Positions 42,251 through 50,417 of a DNA stretch of 64,000 bases are shown here, piece after piece; position 1 is the first letter of the stretch, and each line of letters opens with the position of its first letter. A program made the position numbers and the translations under genes. This DNA comes from Microbacterium mangrovi. Its GTDB lineage: Bacteria > Actinomycetota > Actinomycetes > Actinomycetales > Microbacteriaceae. The DNA lies in the NCBI RefSeq assembly GCF_000802305.1, contig NZ_JTDK01000001.1:248001-312000 (forward strand), written 5' to 3'. Below the pieces are notes generated by a model, which was not told where the DNA came from, did no database searches, and saw nothing but the letters and a program-made list of their open reading frames with translations.

Positions 42251-42649
42251 CTACTGCTTGGTGGCGCGCTCCACCGACATCACCAGCACGACGCGGTCGG
42301 CCTTGTCGTGAGGGGGAGTCTGGCTCTCGATGCCGTACCGGTTCTGCAGCCGCACGTAGAACGCGCCCTCGGGGTCGGGCTCGACCTCGACGAGATGCCC
42401 GGCGACCTCCAGGTAGTGGAACGGGTTCTCCGGGTCGATGATCGACAGCGCCATCGACGGGTTGTGCTGCAGGTTGCGGTACTTCTGCCGCTTGTCGGTG
42501 TGGGTGAACCGGAGGTGTTCGCCGTCGAACTCGAACCACATCGGGGTCACCTGGACGGTGTCGTTCGGACGGATCGTGCCGAGGTGCCCGTACAGGGGCT
42601 CCTCGAGCAGACGGCGGTACTTCTCGGGGACGACATCGTGAGCGGTCAT
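42251..42649 (-). CDS. PPOX-class F420/FMN-dependent oxidoreductase
   Basis: 132 residues from ATG 42649. Split-beta-barrel pyridoxamine-phosphate-oxidase-like fold: EEPLYGHLGTIRPNDTVQVT, PMWFEFDGEHLRFTH and KRQKYRNLQHNPSMALSI. Actinobacterial members of this length commonly bind F420 and some act on biliverdin or other tetrapyrroles. It is downstream of heme oxygenase on the same strand, so biliverdin reduction is a reasonable guess. The 89-bp gap between them holds a dispersed repeat, so co-transcription is not certain. Confidence 0.8.
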   Translation of the reverse strand: MTAHDVVPEKYRRLLEEPLYGHLGTIRPNDTVQVTPMWFEFDGEHLRFTHTDKRQKYRNLQHNPSMALSIIDPENPFHYLEVAGHLVEVEPDPEGAFYVRLQNRYGIESQTPPHDKADRVVLVMSVERATKQ

Positions 42650-42706
42650 GTCAGGGGCAAGCCGGGCGCGGGGTGGAGTATTCCCGGTCCTGCCCCCGAT
42701 CGCCCC

Positions 42707-42736
42707 GCGAGGGAGCGCAGCGACCGAGACGAAACG
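42707..42736. repeat. Dispersed repeat, family B, copy 1
   Basis: GCGAGGGAGCGCAGCGACC followed by GAGACGAAACG. The same kind of sequence recurs at 63183-63216 after the second ABC cassette. Such GAGCGAG...CGAGACGAAACG elements are common between genes of Microbacteriaceae. Role unknown. Confidence 0.6.
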
Positions 42737-42738
42737 CC

Positions 42739-43386
42739 CTACGCCGCGAGCTTGGCGGCGCTGAGGTCCTCGAAGAGCGCGGTGTTGAACCGGTAGGCCC
42801 GCAGCACCTCGTCGATCACGCGGGCCTGCTCGTCGGCATCCCACGGGGCGGCATCCAGCTGGGCGCGGTAGGTCTCCTTGAAGGCGCGCGGGTCGGCGAT
42901 CTCGGCGAAGAGGTAGAACGAGACGCCGTTGGTCTCGAACCCGAACCGGCGCTGCATGAGGCGGCTGATGAACTGCCCGCCGGACAGGTCGCCGAGATAG
43001 CGGGTGTAGTGGTGGGCGATGAATCCGCCCGGCCAGTCCCGGCCGACCTCGCGGATGCGTTCCCCGTACTCGATCGTCGTCGGCAGGGGAGCGATCCGGT
43101 CGCGCCAGCCCGGCCCGACGAGGAACTCCAGGTCGGCTTCGATCGCGGGCAGGCGCGTGAGGCGGTCGGTGACGAACACGGATGCCACCGGGTCGTCCTT
43201 CATGGTCTCGGCCGCGTGCTCGATGGCCTGGTAGATGAACCAGTGCTGGGCGGTCAGGGCGATGTAGTCGTCGCGCGTGCCGCGCCCCTGAATGAGGTCG
43301 GCCATGAATCCGGCGTGCTCGCTGCCCGCGTGGGCGTTGCCGGAGCGCTCGCGGAGGACGGTCGAGAAGGGGAGCAGGTCGGCCAT
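42739..43386 (-). CDS. hmuO: Heme oxygenase (HmuO type)
   Basis: 215 residues, all-helical. Proximal heme ligand His19 in GNAHAGSEHAGFM. Distal helix glycines in HHYTRYLGDLSGGQFISRLM, aligning closely with Corynebacterium HmuO. It opens heme to biliverdin, CO and Fe2+ with O2 and reductant in the cytoplasm, releasing iron. An iron box sits directly before the ATG, so expression should rise in low iron. The upstream gene encodes a DUF2470 heme-utilisation domain. No heme importer is in the window. Confidence 0.95.
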   Translation of the reverse strand: MADLLPFSTVLRERSGNAHAGSEHAGFMADLIQGRGTRDDYIALTAQHWFIYQAIEHAAETMKDDPVASVFVTDRLTRLPAIEADLEFLVGPGWRDRIAPLPTTIEYGERIREVGRDWPGGFIAHHYTRYLGDLSGGQFISRLMQRRFGFETNGVSFYLFAEIADPRAFKETYRAQLDAAPWDADEQARVIDEVLRAYRFNTALFEDLSAAKLAA

Positions 43387-43389
43387 GGG

Positions 43390-43409
43390 TTCATATTAGC
43401 TGAACCTAA
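43390..43409 (-). promoter_or_regulatory. DtxR/IdeR-type iron box
   Basis: Read on the minus strand: TTAGGTTCAGCTAATATGAA. It matches 14 of 19 positions of the known DtxR/IdeR consensus (TTAGGTTAG, then CTAACCTAA, around a variable base). It fills most of the 32 bp between the DUF2470 stop and the heme oxygenase start. Confidence 0.7.
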
Positions 43410-43418
43410 CCCTCTGTA

Positions 43419-43727
43419 TTACTGATGGTTGCGTGCGGGAATGCCGAGCGTCTCACAAGCGGCGGCGTAGACCTCGACCACCGCGCGGCGTACCTGGGGG
43501 CGCTCGCTGATCGGCCCGCCCCGCCACGGAACGCGCACGGCGGATGCCGAACCGTCTGCGAGCACCGCCTCCCAATCCCCGCCGTCGCCGTCGAACCCCG
43601 TCATGGTGGCCGAGACGGCATCCGGATGCGCGAACGCCCGGACGATCAGCAGGTTGTCGTCGGAGTGGTCGCCGTTCATGTGGGTGAGCACGCCGTGCAG
43701 CGCCGCGTCGTCGAAGGTGTGGGGCAT
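43419..43727 (-). CDS. DUF2470-domain protein, heme-utilisation associated
   Basis: 102 residues from ATG 43727. LHGVLTHMNGDHSDDNLLIV is the DUF2470 signature otherwise found at the C-terminus of HugZ-type heme-degrading proteins; its His residues could contact heme. Here it stands alone, without the split-barrel domain, which may be supplied by the separate PPOX protein encoded two genes downstream. Only 32 nt before heme oxygenase, on the same strand. Confidence 0.85.
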   Translation of the reverse strand: MPHTFDDAALHGVLTHMNGDHSDDNLLIVRAFAHPDAVSATMTGFDGDGGDWEAVLADGSASAVRVPWRGGPISERPQVRRAVVEVYAAACETLGIPARNHQ

Positions 43728-43740
43728 GCGGCCAGGATAG

Positions 43741-45204
43741 TCAGCGCGCCTGCGGGAACACCGGCGGGAACAGCTCGTCCACGTCGCTGCCGGCGTAGTC
43801 GCGTTCCGCATACGAGGCCCGCAGCCGGTCGAAGATCCGCTGCCCGTCGCGGCGCAGCTGCTCCAGGTCCACGCCCGGAAGCAGGCCGTCCCGCATCACG
43901 ACGCGGCCCGCCACCATCGAGAAGACGGCGTCGCGCGCCGTGCCGGCGAGCACCAGCGTGCGGATCGGATCCTCGACGGCCCCGAGACGCACGTCGGCGA
44001 GCGAGAACGCCACGAGATCCGCGGCGGCTCCGGCCTCCACCCGGCCGAGGTCCGGCCGGTGCAGCGCGGCCGCGCCGCCGAGCGTCGCCGCCTCGATGTA
44101 CTCCGCGAGCGAACCGGACGGACGGTCGGGACGCTGCGCCTTGGCCAGCGAGACGCCCTGGTCGATGGAGCGGATCATGTCGGGCGGGAACGAGTCCGAC
44201 CCGAGCGCCAGGTTCACCCCGGCATCCCGATATCGGGCGAAGTCCTCCAGCCACATCGCGTACCGCGCGTTGGTGAGCGGGCAGTGCACGATGGATGCCC
44301 CGGATGCCGCGACGGCGGCGAGCTCGCCCCCGTCGACGCCGTCGACCTCGGAGTGCAGGTCGAGGTAGGCGCCGTGCGCGATGATCAGGCGGTCGTTCAG
44401 CAGCCCGCAGCGTTCGAGCACCTCGAGCTGGGTGGCATCCGACTCCCGCCGGAAGTGCGACCGCTCGCCCGCCCACTGGAACGCGTGCACCCGGACGAGG
44501 GCGCCGCGCTCGGTCGCCACCCGTCCGGTCTCGGCGAGCAGCTCTTCCCGCAGCGTCTCGATGCGGCACGGCGCCAGCACGCCGGTGATCAGCGGATCGT
44601 CCCACGCGGCGACCGTGTCGAGGAACCGCACCGCCTCCGCGAACCCGGCCTGGCCGCGCGCGTCGTCCCAGAAGATGCCCCCGGACCCGTCGTCGTCGGT
44701 GACGTGCACCCCCGACCGGTACGACGGGCCGAGGAAGGCCCGGATGCCGAACTCCTGCGCGGCGCGCGCGACGTCGACCAGGTCGTCGTGCGTCTCCGCC
44801 CAGTCGGTGTGGATCTCCGACGCGATCGGCAGGAAGCTCGTCACCCCGTGCAGCGCGAGCTGCGCGACCGCGTACCGTCGCATGACCGCCCGGTCTTCGT
44901 CGCTCAGCGCGCTCGCCGGATGGGATGCCCACGCCCGCGACCAGCGCAGGTGCGGGGAGGCATCCTCATCGCTCCACGAGTCCAGCTGCAGGTGGTCGAC
45001 GTCGGCGAGCCCCTCCAGGTCGATGAGGCCGGGCATCAGCAGCGCCTCGCCGAGGTCGATCCGCTCGTCGGCGTCCGGGGCGTCGGCGGCCGCGCCCACC
45101 CAGGCGATCGTGCCGCCGTACACCAGGACGGCGCCCGCCCGCCGCAGCGAGAAGGCGCCGTCCTGCGCGACCAGGACGTGGTCCGCGGTCAGCAGGGTCG
45201 TCAT
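43741..45204 (-). CDS. Amidohydrolase (ATZ/TRZ-like) with degenerate first metal motif
   Basis: 487 residues from ATG 45204. Composite amidohydrolase fold: N-terminal strand domain, then MPGLIDLEGLADVDHLQLD where the canonical HxH after PGLxxxH should be. The HxH is missing. Later elements remain: VRVHAFQWAGERSHF, LIIAHGAYLDLHSEVDG, LALGSDSFPPDM and a C-terminal AGAAADLVAF. It is the final gene of cassette 1 and overlaps the ATPase gene by 4 nt. With an incomplete binuclear site it may use one metal, or act on an unusual substrate. Probably processes the compound imported by the cassette. Confidence 0.82.
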   Translation of the reverse strand: MTTLLTADHVLVAQDGAFSLRRAGAVLVYGGTIAWVGAAADAPDADERIDLGEALLMPGLIDLEGLADVDHLQLDSWSDEDASPHLRWSRAWASHPASALSDEDRAVMRRYAVAQLALHGVTSFLPIASEIHTDWAETHDDLVDVARAAQEFGIRAFLGPSYRSGVHVTDDDGSGGIFWDDARGQAGFAEAVRFLDTVAAWDDPLITGVLAPCRIETLREELLAETGRVATERGALVRVHAFQWAGERSHFRRESDATQLEVLERCGLLNDRLIIAHGAYLDLHSEVDGVDGGELAAVAASGASIVHCPLTNARYAMWLEDFARYRDAGVNLALGSDSFPPDMIRSIDQGVSLAKAQRPDRPSGSLAEYIEAATLGGAAALHRPDLGRVEAGAAADLVAFSLADVRLGAVEDPIRTLVLAGTARDAVFSMVAGRVVMRDGLLPGVDLEQLRRDGQRIFDRLRASYAERDYAGSDVDELFPPVFPQAR

Positions 45205-46046
45205 GAAGCGAGCCGTTCGCGTCGCACCGGCTTCCAGCCCTGCCGGGGCACGGCGGCGCGCAGCGCGCGGGTGTACGGCTGGACCGGATCGGCGAGGATG
45301 TCGGAGGTGACACCGGCATCGACCACCCTGCCGTTCTCCATCACGATCATCCGGTCGGAGATCTGGTTGACCACCGCGAGGTCGTGCGAGATGAACAGGT
45401 AGCTGACCCGCCGCTCGCGCTTGATGTCGGCGAGCAGGTTCAGGATCTGCGCCTGGATGGAGACATCCAGCGCCGCCACCGCCTCGTCGAGCACGATGAC
45501 CGACGGGTTCGCCGCCAGGGCGCGCGCGATCGCGACGCGCTGACGTTGGCCGCCGGAGAGCTGGTGCGGGAACTTCTGCCAGAACGTCGAGCCGAGCCCG
45601 ACGCTCGACAGGATCTCCTGCGCCGACTTCTTCGCGCCCGATCCGCCCGCGCCCGCACCGGCGTGCAGGGCGACCGAATCGGCGATCGTGTCGACGATCC
45701 GCTGCCGGCCGTTCAGCGACGAGTACGGGTCCTGGAAGACGTACTGCACCTCGCGCGCCCACCGGCGGCGGTCGGCGAGGCGCTTGACGCCCGTCGCCCG
45801 CGACTCGCCGTTCACCGTGAGCTCGCCGCCGGTCAGGGTCTCCAGGCCCACCAGCATCCGGGCCACGGTCGTCTTGCCGGAGCCGGACTCGCCGACGATG
45901 GCGAGGCACTCGTCGGGCCACAGCTCGAACGAGACGTCGTCGACCGCGATGATCGGTTCGCCGCCCTTCACGCCGCGCGGGGCCGGGAAGATCTTGCGCA
46001 GGTTGTTCGCGACGATGAGGGGCGCATCACTCGTGACGGTGTTCAT
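45201..46046 (-). CDS. Oligopeptide-type ABC ATPase (DppF/OppF class), cassette 1
   Basis: 281 residues. Walker A GESGSGKTTV, Q-loop YVFQDPYSSLN, signature LSGGQRQRVAIARAL, Walker B VIVLDEAVAALD, switch His in LFISHD. The C-terminal oligopeptide extension is short. With the adjacent DppD-type ATPase it energises import through the two permeases. Overlaps both neighbours by 4 nt, indicating tight coupling. Confidence 0.92.
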   Translation of the reverse strand: MNTVTSDAPLIVANNLRKIFPAPRGVKGGEPIIAVDDVSFELWPDECLAIVGESGSGKTTVARMLVGLETLTGGELTVNGESRATGVKRLADRRRWAREVQYVFQDPYSSLNGRQRIVDTIADSVALHAGAGAGGSGAKKSAQEILSSVGLGSTFWQKFPHQLSGGQRQRVAIARALAANPSVIVLDEAVAALDVSIQAQILNLLADIKRERRVSYLFISHDLAVVNQISDRMIVMENGRVVDAGVTSDILADPVQPYTRALRAAVPRQGWKPVRRERLAS

Positions 46047-46897
46047 GCCAGGGCCTCCGCCTTCAGCTGGTCGTGCAGTTCGCGGTTGTAGGTGAGCACC
46101 GGCAGGCGATCCACCTTCTCGTCGATGCTCGGGCGCGCCCCGAGCAGTTCGATCGTGTAGGGATGCCGGGGCGCGGTGTACACGTGCGCTCCCTGTTCGA
46201 CGATCTCGCCGGCGTACATCACCGCGAGCCGGTCGGTGCACGCCGCGGCGAGCTCCAGGTCGTGCGTGATGAACAGCAGCGACATGCCGCGGGCCTTGCG
46301 CTGCTCCTCGATGATGGCCATCACGTCGGACTGGGCGGTGACGTCCAGGGCCGTGGTCGGCTCGTCGGCGAGGATCAGGCGGGGCTCGGCCAGCAGCACG
46401 CTGGCGATCATGACGCGCTGCAGGAGGCCGCCGGACAGCTCGTGCGGGTACTGCTGCAGGCGGGCCCGGGCGTTTCGCACCCCGACCTCGTCGAGCAGCT
46501 GCGCGGCGCGGCCGTCGGCATCCTTCTGCGACACCCCGCGGTCGCGCACGAGTGCCTCGGTGAGGAAGTCGCCCACCCGGTGCACCGGGTTGATGTGCGC
46601 CCGCGGGTCCTGGAAGATCATGCCCACGTCGTTCTGCCGGTACCGGCGCAGCGCCCGCTGATTCATGTCGAGCACCGAGGTGCCGTCGAACTCGATGGTG
46701 CCCCCGACCTCGAAGGCCCTGTCGAGCATCCGGGTCACGGCACGGGTGGTCAGGGACTTGCCCGAGCCGGACTCGCCCACGAGCCCCAGGGCCTCGCCGG
46801 GCGCGATCTCGAACGAGACCCCGTTCAGCAGCACCTGCGAGCTGCGCTTGAGCCGCAGCGTCGCGGTGACGTTGTCCAGTTTCAGCAGGGGAGTCAT
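46043..46897 (-). CDS. Oligopeptide-type ABC ATPase (DppD/OppD class), cassette 1
   Basis: 284 residues. Walker A GESGSGKSLT, Q-loop MIFQDPRAHIN, signature ELSGGLLQRVMIA (an LL variant typical of some Dpp-type ATPases), Walker B LILADEPTTALD, switch His in LFITHD. It lacks the Cys-rich iron-sulfur C-terminal region of some homologues; compare the 343-residue paralogue in cassette 2, which has it (CPFAPRCRFVQDEC). Confidence 0.92.
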   Translation of the reverse strand: MTPLLKLDNVTATLRLKRSSQVLLNGVSFEIAPGEALGLVGESGSGKSLTTRAVTRMLDRAFEVGGTIEFDGTSVLDMNQRALRRYRQNDVGMIFQDPRAHINPVHRVGDFLTEALVRDRGVSQKDADGRAAQLLDEVGVRNARARLQQYPHELSGGLLQRVMIASVLLAEPRLILADEPTTALDVTAQSDVMAIIEEQRKARGMSLLFITHDLELAAACTDRLAVMYAGEIVEQGAHVYTAPRHPYTIELLGARPSIDEKVDRLPVLTYNRELHDQLKAEALA

Positions 46898-47781
46898 CAC
46901 ATGGCCCTCGCATTCGAGAGGAGGCGGTCGCCGATGATGGTGACGCACCAGACGATCAGCACGATGAGGATGCCGGCGTAGATGGCCTCCCCGGGGTAGC
47001 CGCGCAGGGCCGAGTCGAATCCGCTCTTGACCATGAGGCCGAGATCGGCGGCGGGCGGCTGGACGCCGAGGCCCAGGAACGACAGGGCGGCCAGGTCGAT
47101 CACCGCGAATCCGAGCGAGGACACCGCCTGGGCGATGACGATCGGCTGCACGTTCGGCAGGATCTGCTTGGACGTGATCGAGACGCCGGAGTGGCCCTGC
47201 AGCCACGCGGCCGAGACGTACGGCATGTTGCGCTCGCGCAGGGCGGCACCGCGCACCACGCGGGCCACGTACGGGATGTACGCGATCGCGAGGCCGCCGA
47301 CGACGGTCACCAGGCTCGGGCCCCAGAGGGCCACGGCGATGAGACCGAACACGATGCCGGGGACCGCGAACAGGATGTCGAGCACCCACACGATGACCGC
47401 GTCCGTGCGGCGGCCGCGCCAGGCGGCGACCAGCGCGAGGAAGGTGCCGATGATGGTCGACAGCACGATCACGGCGGCGGGACCGACGAGTGTGACGCGG
47501 GCGCCGTACATGAGCCGGGACAGGATGTCGCGGCCCAGTGCGTCGGCGCCGAGCAGGTGCTGGGCGCTCGGGCCCGACAGGGCGGAGGTGAGGTCCGGGT
47601 AGTCCGGGTCGTACGGGGCCAGCCAGGGGGCGAACACCGCACCGATGATGATGATCGCGAGGATCACGCACGCCACGGTGCCGAGCACGCCGAACCGGTC
47701 GATGTAGCGCTGCCACCAGACGGAGGTGCGCCTCTGGGAGGCATCCCTCGCCACGGCGAGGGTCGTCGTCTTCATGGTCAT
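46897..47781 (-). CDS. ABC permease (DppC class), cassette 1
   Basis: 294 residues, six helices. Cytoplasmic N-terminus, then periplasmic loop with LLGADALGRDILSRLMYGAR, the standard DppC motif. EAA coupling loop at about residues 190-215 (AALRERNMPYVSAAWLQG). Pairs with the DppB-like permease that overlaps it by 4 nt. Clear paralogue of the permease at 58116-58985. Confidence 0.92.
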   Translation of the reverse strand: MTMKTTTLAVARDASQRRTSVWWQRYIDRFGVLGTVACVILAIIIIGAVFAPWLAPYDPDYPDLTSALSGPSAQHLLGADALGRDILSRLMYGARVTLVGPAAVIVLSTIIGTFLALVAAWRGRRTDAVIVWVLDILFAVPGIVFGLIAVALWGPSLVTVVGGLAIAYIPYVARVVRGAALRERNMPYVSAAWLQGHSGVSITSKQILPNVQPIVIAQAVSSLGFAVIDLAALSFLGLGVQPPAADLGLMVKSGFDSALRGYPGEAIYAGILIVLIVWCVTIIGDRLLSNARAM

Positions 47782-48728
47782 TTCTTGCTCCCCAGCGAGA
47801 TGCGCGGGTCGATGAAGGTGTAGAGCACGTCCACGATCGCGTTGATCACGACGAAGGCGACCACCAGCACCAGCACGCACGCCTGCACGACGGCGAAGTC
47901 GCGCTGCAGGATGGCCTTCACCAGCAGGGAGCCGATGCCGTCGAGCGCGAACACGTTCTCGACGACGACGGCTCCGGCGATGAGGGTCGCGATGGTCAGG
48001 CCCATCACGGTGGTGATCGGGATGAGCGCGTTGCGCAGCACGTGCCGGCGGGTGATGACCCCCGACGACAGGCCGCGCACCGTGGCGGTCTGCACGTGCT
48101 CGCGCACCTGCTCCTCGCCGACGGCGGCCTTGGTGATGCGCACGAGGTACGCGGCCGAGGCGACGCTCAGGGCGATCGCGGGAAGTGTCAGGTGCCACAT
48201 CGTGTCGACGCCGCCCGAGCCGACCCCGAAGGTGGGGAACCAGCCGAGGTTGACGGCGAACAGGCTGATGAGCGCCACGCCGATGACGAACACCGGAGTG
48301 GACAGCCCGATCGCCGCGAGCGACGAGATCAGCTGGTCGCTCCACCCGCCGCGGAGGGCGGCGAGGGTGCCGAACACGATTCCGACGATCGCGATGATCA
48401 CGGCCGACATGGCCACGAGGGCGACGGTCGTGCCCAGGCGGGATCCGATCAGGGTCGACACGGGCATCCGGTACACGATCGAGAAGCCCAGGTTCCCGTG
48501 CAGCACGTCGCTGATCCACGTGAAGTACCGGAGGAAGAACGGGTCGTTCAGGTGGTACTCCCGGATCGCGGCGGCAACCTGTGCGGGGCTGCCGCCGCGG
48601 GGCCCGAGGATGTACGCCAGGGGGCTGCCCGGCGCCAGGTACAGCAACCCGAACACGAGGAACGAGGTCACCAGCAGTACCAGGAGCAGCCCCCCGAAGC
48701 GGCGAACGATGTAAGAGCCGAGAGACAT
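47778..48728 (-). CDS. ABC permease (DppB class), cassette 1
   Basis: 316 residues, six helices. Begins YIVRRFGGLLLVLLVTSFLV, then LAPGSPLAYILG and the helix before WISDVLHGNLGFSI. The EAA loop lies around VQTATVRGLSSGVITRRHVL and NALIPITTVMGLTIA. Begins 6 nt behind the substrate-binding protein gene. Confidence 0.92.
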   Translation of the reverse strand: MSLGSYIVRRFGGLLLVLLVTSFLVFGLLYLAPGSPLAYILGPRGGSPAQVAAAIREYHLNDPFFLRYFTWISDVLHGNLGFSIVYRMPVSTLIGSRLGTTVALVAMSAVIIAIVGIVFGTLAALRGGWSDQLISSLAAIGLSTPVFVIGVALISLFAVNLGWFPTFGVGSGGVDTMWHLTLPAIALSVASAAYLVRITKAAVGEEQVREHVQTATVRGLSSGVITRRHVLRNALIPITTVMGLTIATLIAGAVVVENVFALDGIGSLLVKAILQRDFAVVQACVLVLVVAFVVINAIVDVLYTFIDPRISLGSKK

Positions 48729-48734
48729 CGGTCG

Positions 48735-50372
48735 TTACTTGGTGCCGCCGAGCGTGGCCGCCCACGGCGCGTACAGGTACGCGAACGACGGCACGGCGCC
48801 CGAGATCCGCTTGTTCTGGATCATCGTGGTGGGCTCGTAGGCGAGGGGGATCCAGGGCAGGCCCTCGGTCACCTTCGTCTGGATGTCGACGGCCAGCTGG
48901 GCGCGCTGGGCCTCGTCGGTGGTCTGCAGGGCCTTCGCGATGTCGGCATCCGCGCCGTTCCAGCCGATGTAGTCGTGGCTGTTGCCGGACTCGAAGAAGT
49001 TGTACACGCCCATCGGGTCGGCGAAGTCCGAGTAGTTGGTCGTGAAGAAGCCGTCGAGGCCCTTGCGCGCCGTCTTGTCGAAGTACAGGTTGCCGAACTG
49101 CTCCACCGGGATCACCTTGGTCTGCACGTTCAGCCCGATCGCCTGACCGGCGGCCTGGATGAGGGATGCCGTCTGCTCGTGCACCGCGGAGCTGCCCTGC
49201 ACCGCGAGCACGATCGGCGTGGTCGGAGACCCGGCATCCTGCACCAGCTGCTTGGCCTTGGCGATGTCGGGCGAGACGCTGAACTTCTTGTACGCGTCGG
49301 CGAACGTCTGCTTCTCGTACCCCCACGTGGCGGGACCGGCGAGGGTCGGGGCCGGGATGCCGGCGCCCTGGAAGACGACCTTGGTGAGGGCTGCGCGGTC
49401 GATCGCGAGCGAGAGGGCCTGGCGGATCTTCTGGTCGCCCAGGGGTCCTCCCGGGTTGATCGCGGCGAGCGTCCAGAACACGAACGACTTGCCGAACGTG
49501 GTGGTCACGTTGCTCGACTTCTCCAGCTGGGGGAGGCCGGCCGGCGGCAGGTAGAAGAACTGACCGTCGACGTCGCCGGAGCGCAGCGCATTGACCGCCG
49601 TGGACTCGTCGGCGATGAAGCTGAAGGTGATCTGCTTCGCCTTGGGCTTGACGTTCTGGTCCCAGTAGGCGTCGTTGCGCTCGATCACGAGGTTCTTGCC
49701 CGAACTCCACGAGCCGAACTTGAAGGGCCCCGTGCACATGACGCCGGCGGACGGCGTGCCGAACGCCTGGCCGGCCTTGACGGCGCCGGCCTTCTCGACG
49801 ATCGCGCCCGCGGCCGAGGCCATCGCCTGGGTGAACAGGATGTCGGGCTGCTTCATGGTGACGGTGACCTGCAGCGGGCCGGTGGCCTTCACCGAGGCCA
49901 CGTTCTGGAAGTAGTCCGACCAGTACGTCTTGGCGTTCGGGCCGACCTGGCGCGCGAGGGAGTACGCGACATCCTCGGCGGTCATCGTCGTGCCGTCCCA
50001 GAACTTCACGTTCGGGCGGATCGTGTAGACGATCGTCTTGTCGTCGCCGCTGGTGGTGACCTTGGTCGCCAGCCCCGGCGAGGTACTGAGGTCCGGGTTC
50101 ATCCGCAGCAGGCTTTCGCACAGGTTCGCGGTGGCCGTGTTCTCCGCATAGTTCCAGGTGAACTGCGGGTCGATGTTGGACGGTTCGTACGGCAGGTTCC
50201 AGTTGACGTTCGCGATCTCGGTCGTGCCGGCCGGCGTCGTGGATGCCAGGTTCGACATGTCGACCGTCTTGGCCGTCGCGGCGGAGGTCGGGGACTTGCC
50301 GGAGCATCCGGTGAGGGCGAGGCCGGCGATCGCGATGACGGCGATGCCTGCCTGGGTGAGCTTGTTGACCAC
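48735..50372 (-). CDS. Oligopeptide-type substrate-binding lipoprotein, cassette 1
   Basis: 545 residues. Lipobox LALTGCSG puts the lipidated Cys near residue 23. SBP_bac_5 family: ENTATANLCESLLRMNPDLS, then TIRPNVKFWDGTTMTAEDVAYSL and a GVMCTGPFKFGSW motif shared with the paralogue at 60855-62495. Captures the compound outside the membrane and delivers it to the permeases. 45 nt downstream of the deaminase-like gene. Confidence 0.93.
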   Translation of the reverse strand: MVNKLTQAGIAVIAIAGLALTGCSGKSPTSAATAKTVDMSNLASTTPAGTTEIANVNWNLPYEPSNIDPQFTWNYAENTATANLCESLLRMNPDLSTSPGLATKVTTSGDDKTIVYTIRPNVKFWDGTTMTAEDVAYSLARQVGPNAKTYWSDYFQNVASVKATGPLQVTVTMKQPDILFTQAMASAAGAIVEKAGAVKAGQAFGTPSAGVMCTGPFKFGSWSSGKNLVIERNDAYWDQNVKPKAKQITFSFIADESTAVNALRSGDVDGQFFYLPPAGLPQLEKSSNVTTTFGKSFVFWTLAAINPGGPLGDQKIRQALSLAIDRAALTKVVFQGAGIPAPTLAGPATWGYEKQTFADAYKKFSVSPDIAKAKQLVQDAGSPTTPIVLAVQGSSAVHEQTASLIQAAGQAIGLNVQTKVIPVEQFGNLYFDKTARKGLDGFFTTNYSDFADPMGVYNFFESGNSHDYIGWNGADADIAKALQTTDEAQRAQLAVDIQTKVTEGLPWIPLAYEPTTMIQNKRISGAVPSFAYLYAPWAATLGGTK

Positions 50373-50417
50373 GAGAACTCCTCTGTGCTGTGGCGATGTG
50401 CGGGGGTGGGGGATGGG

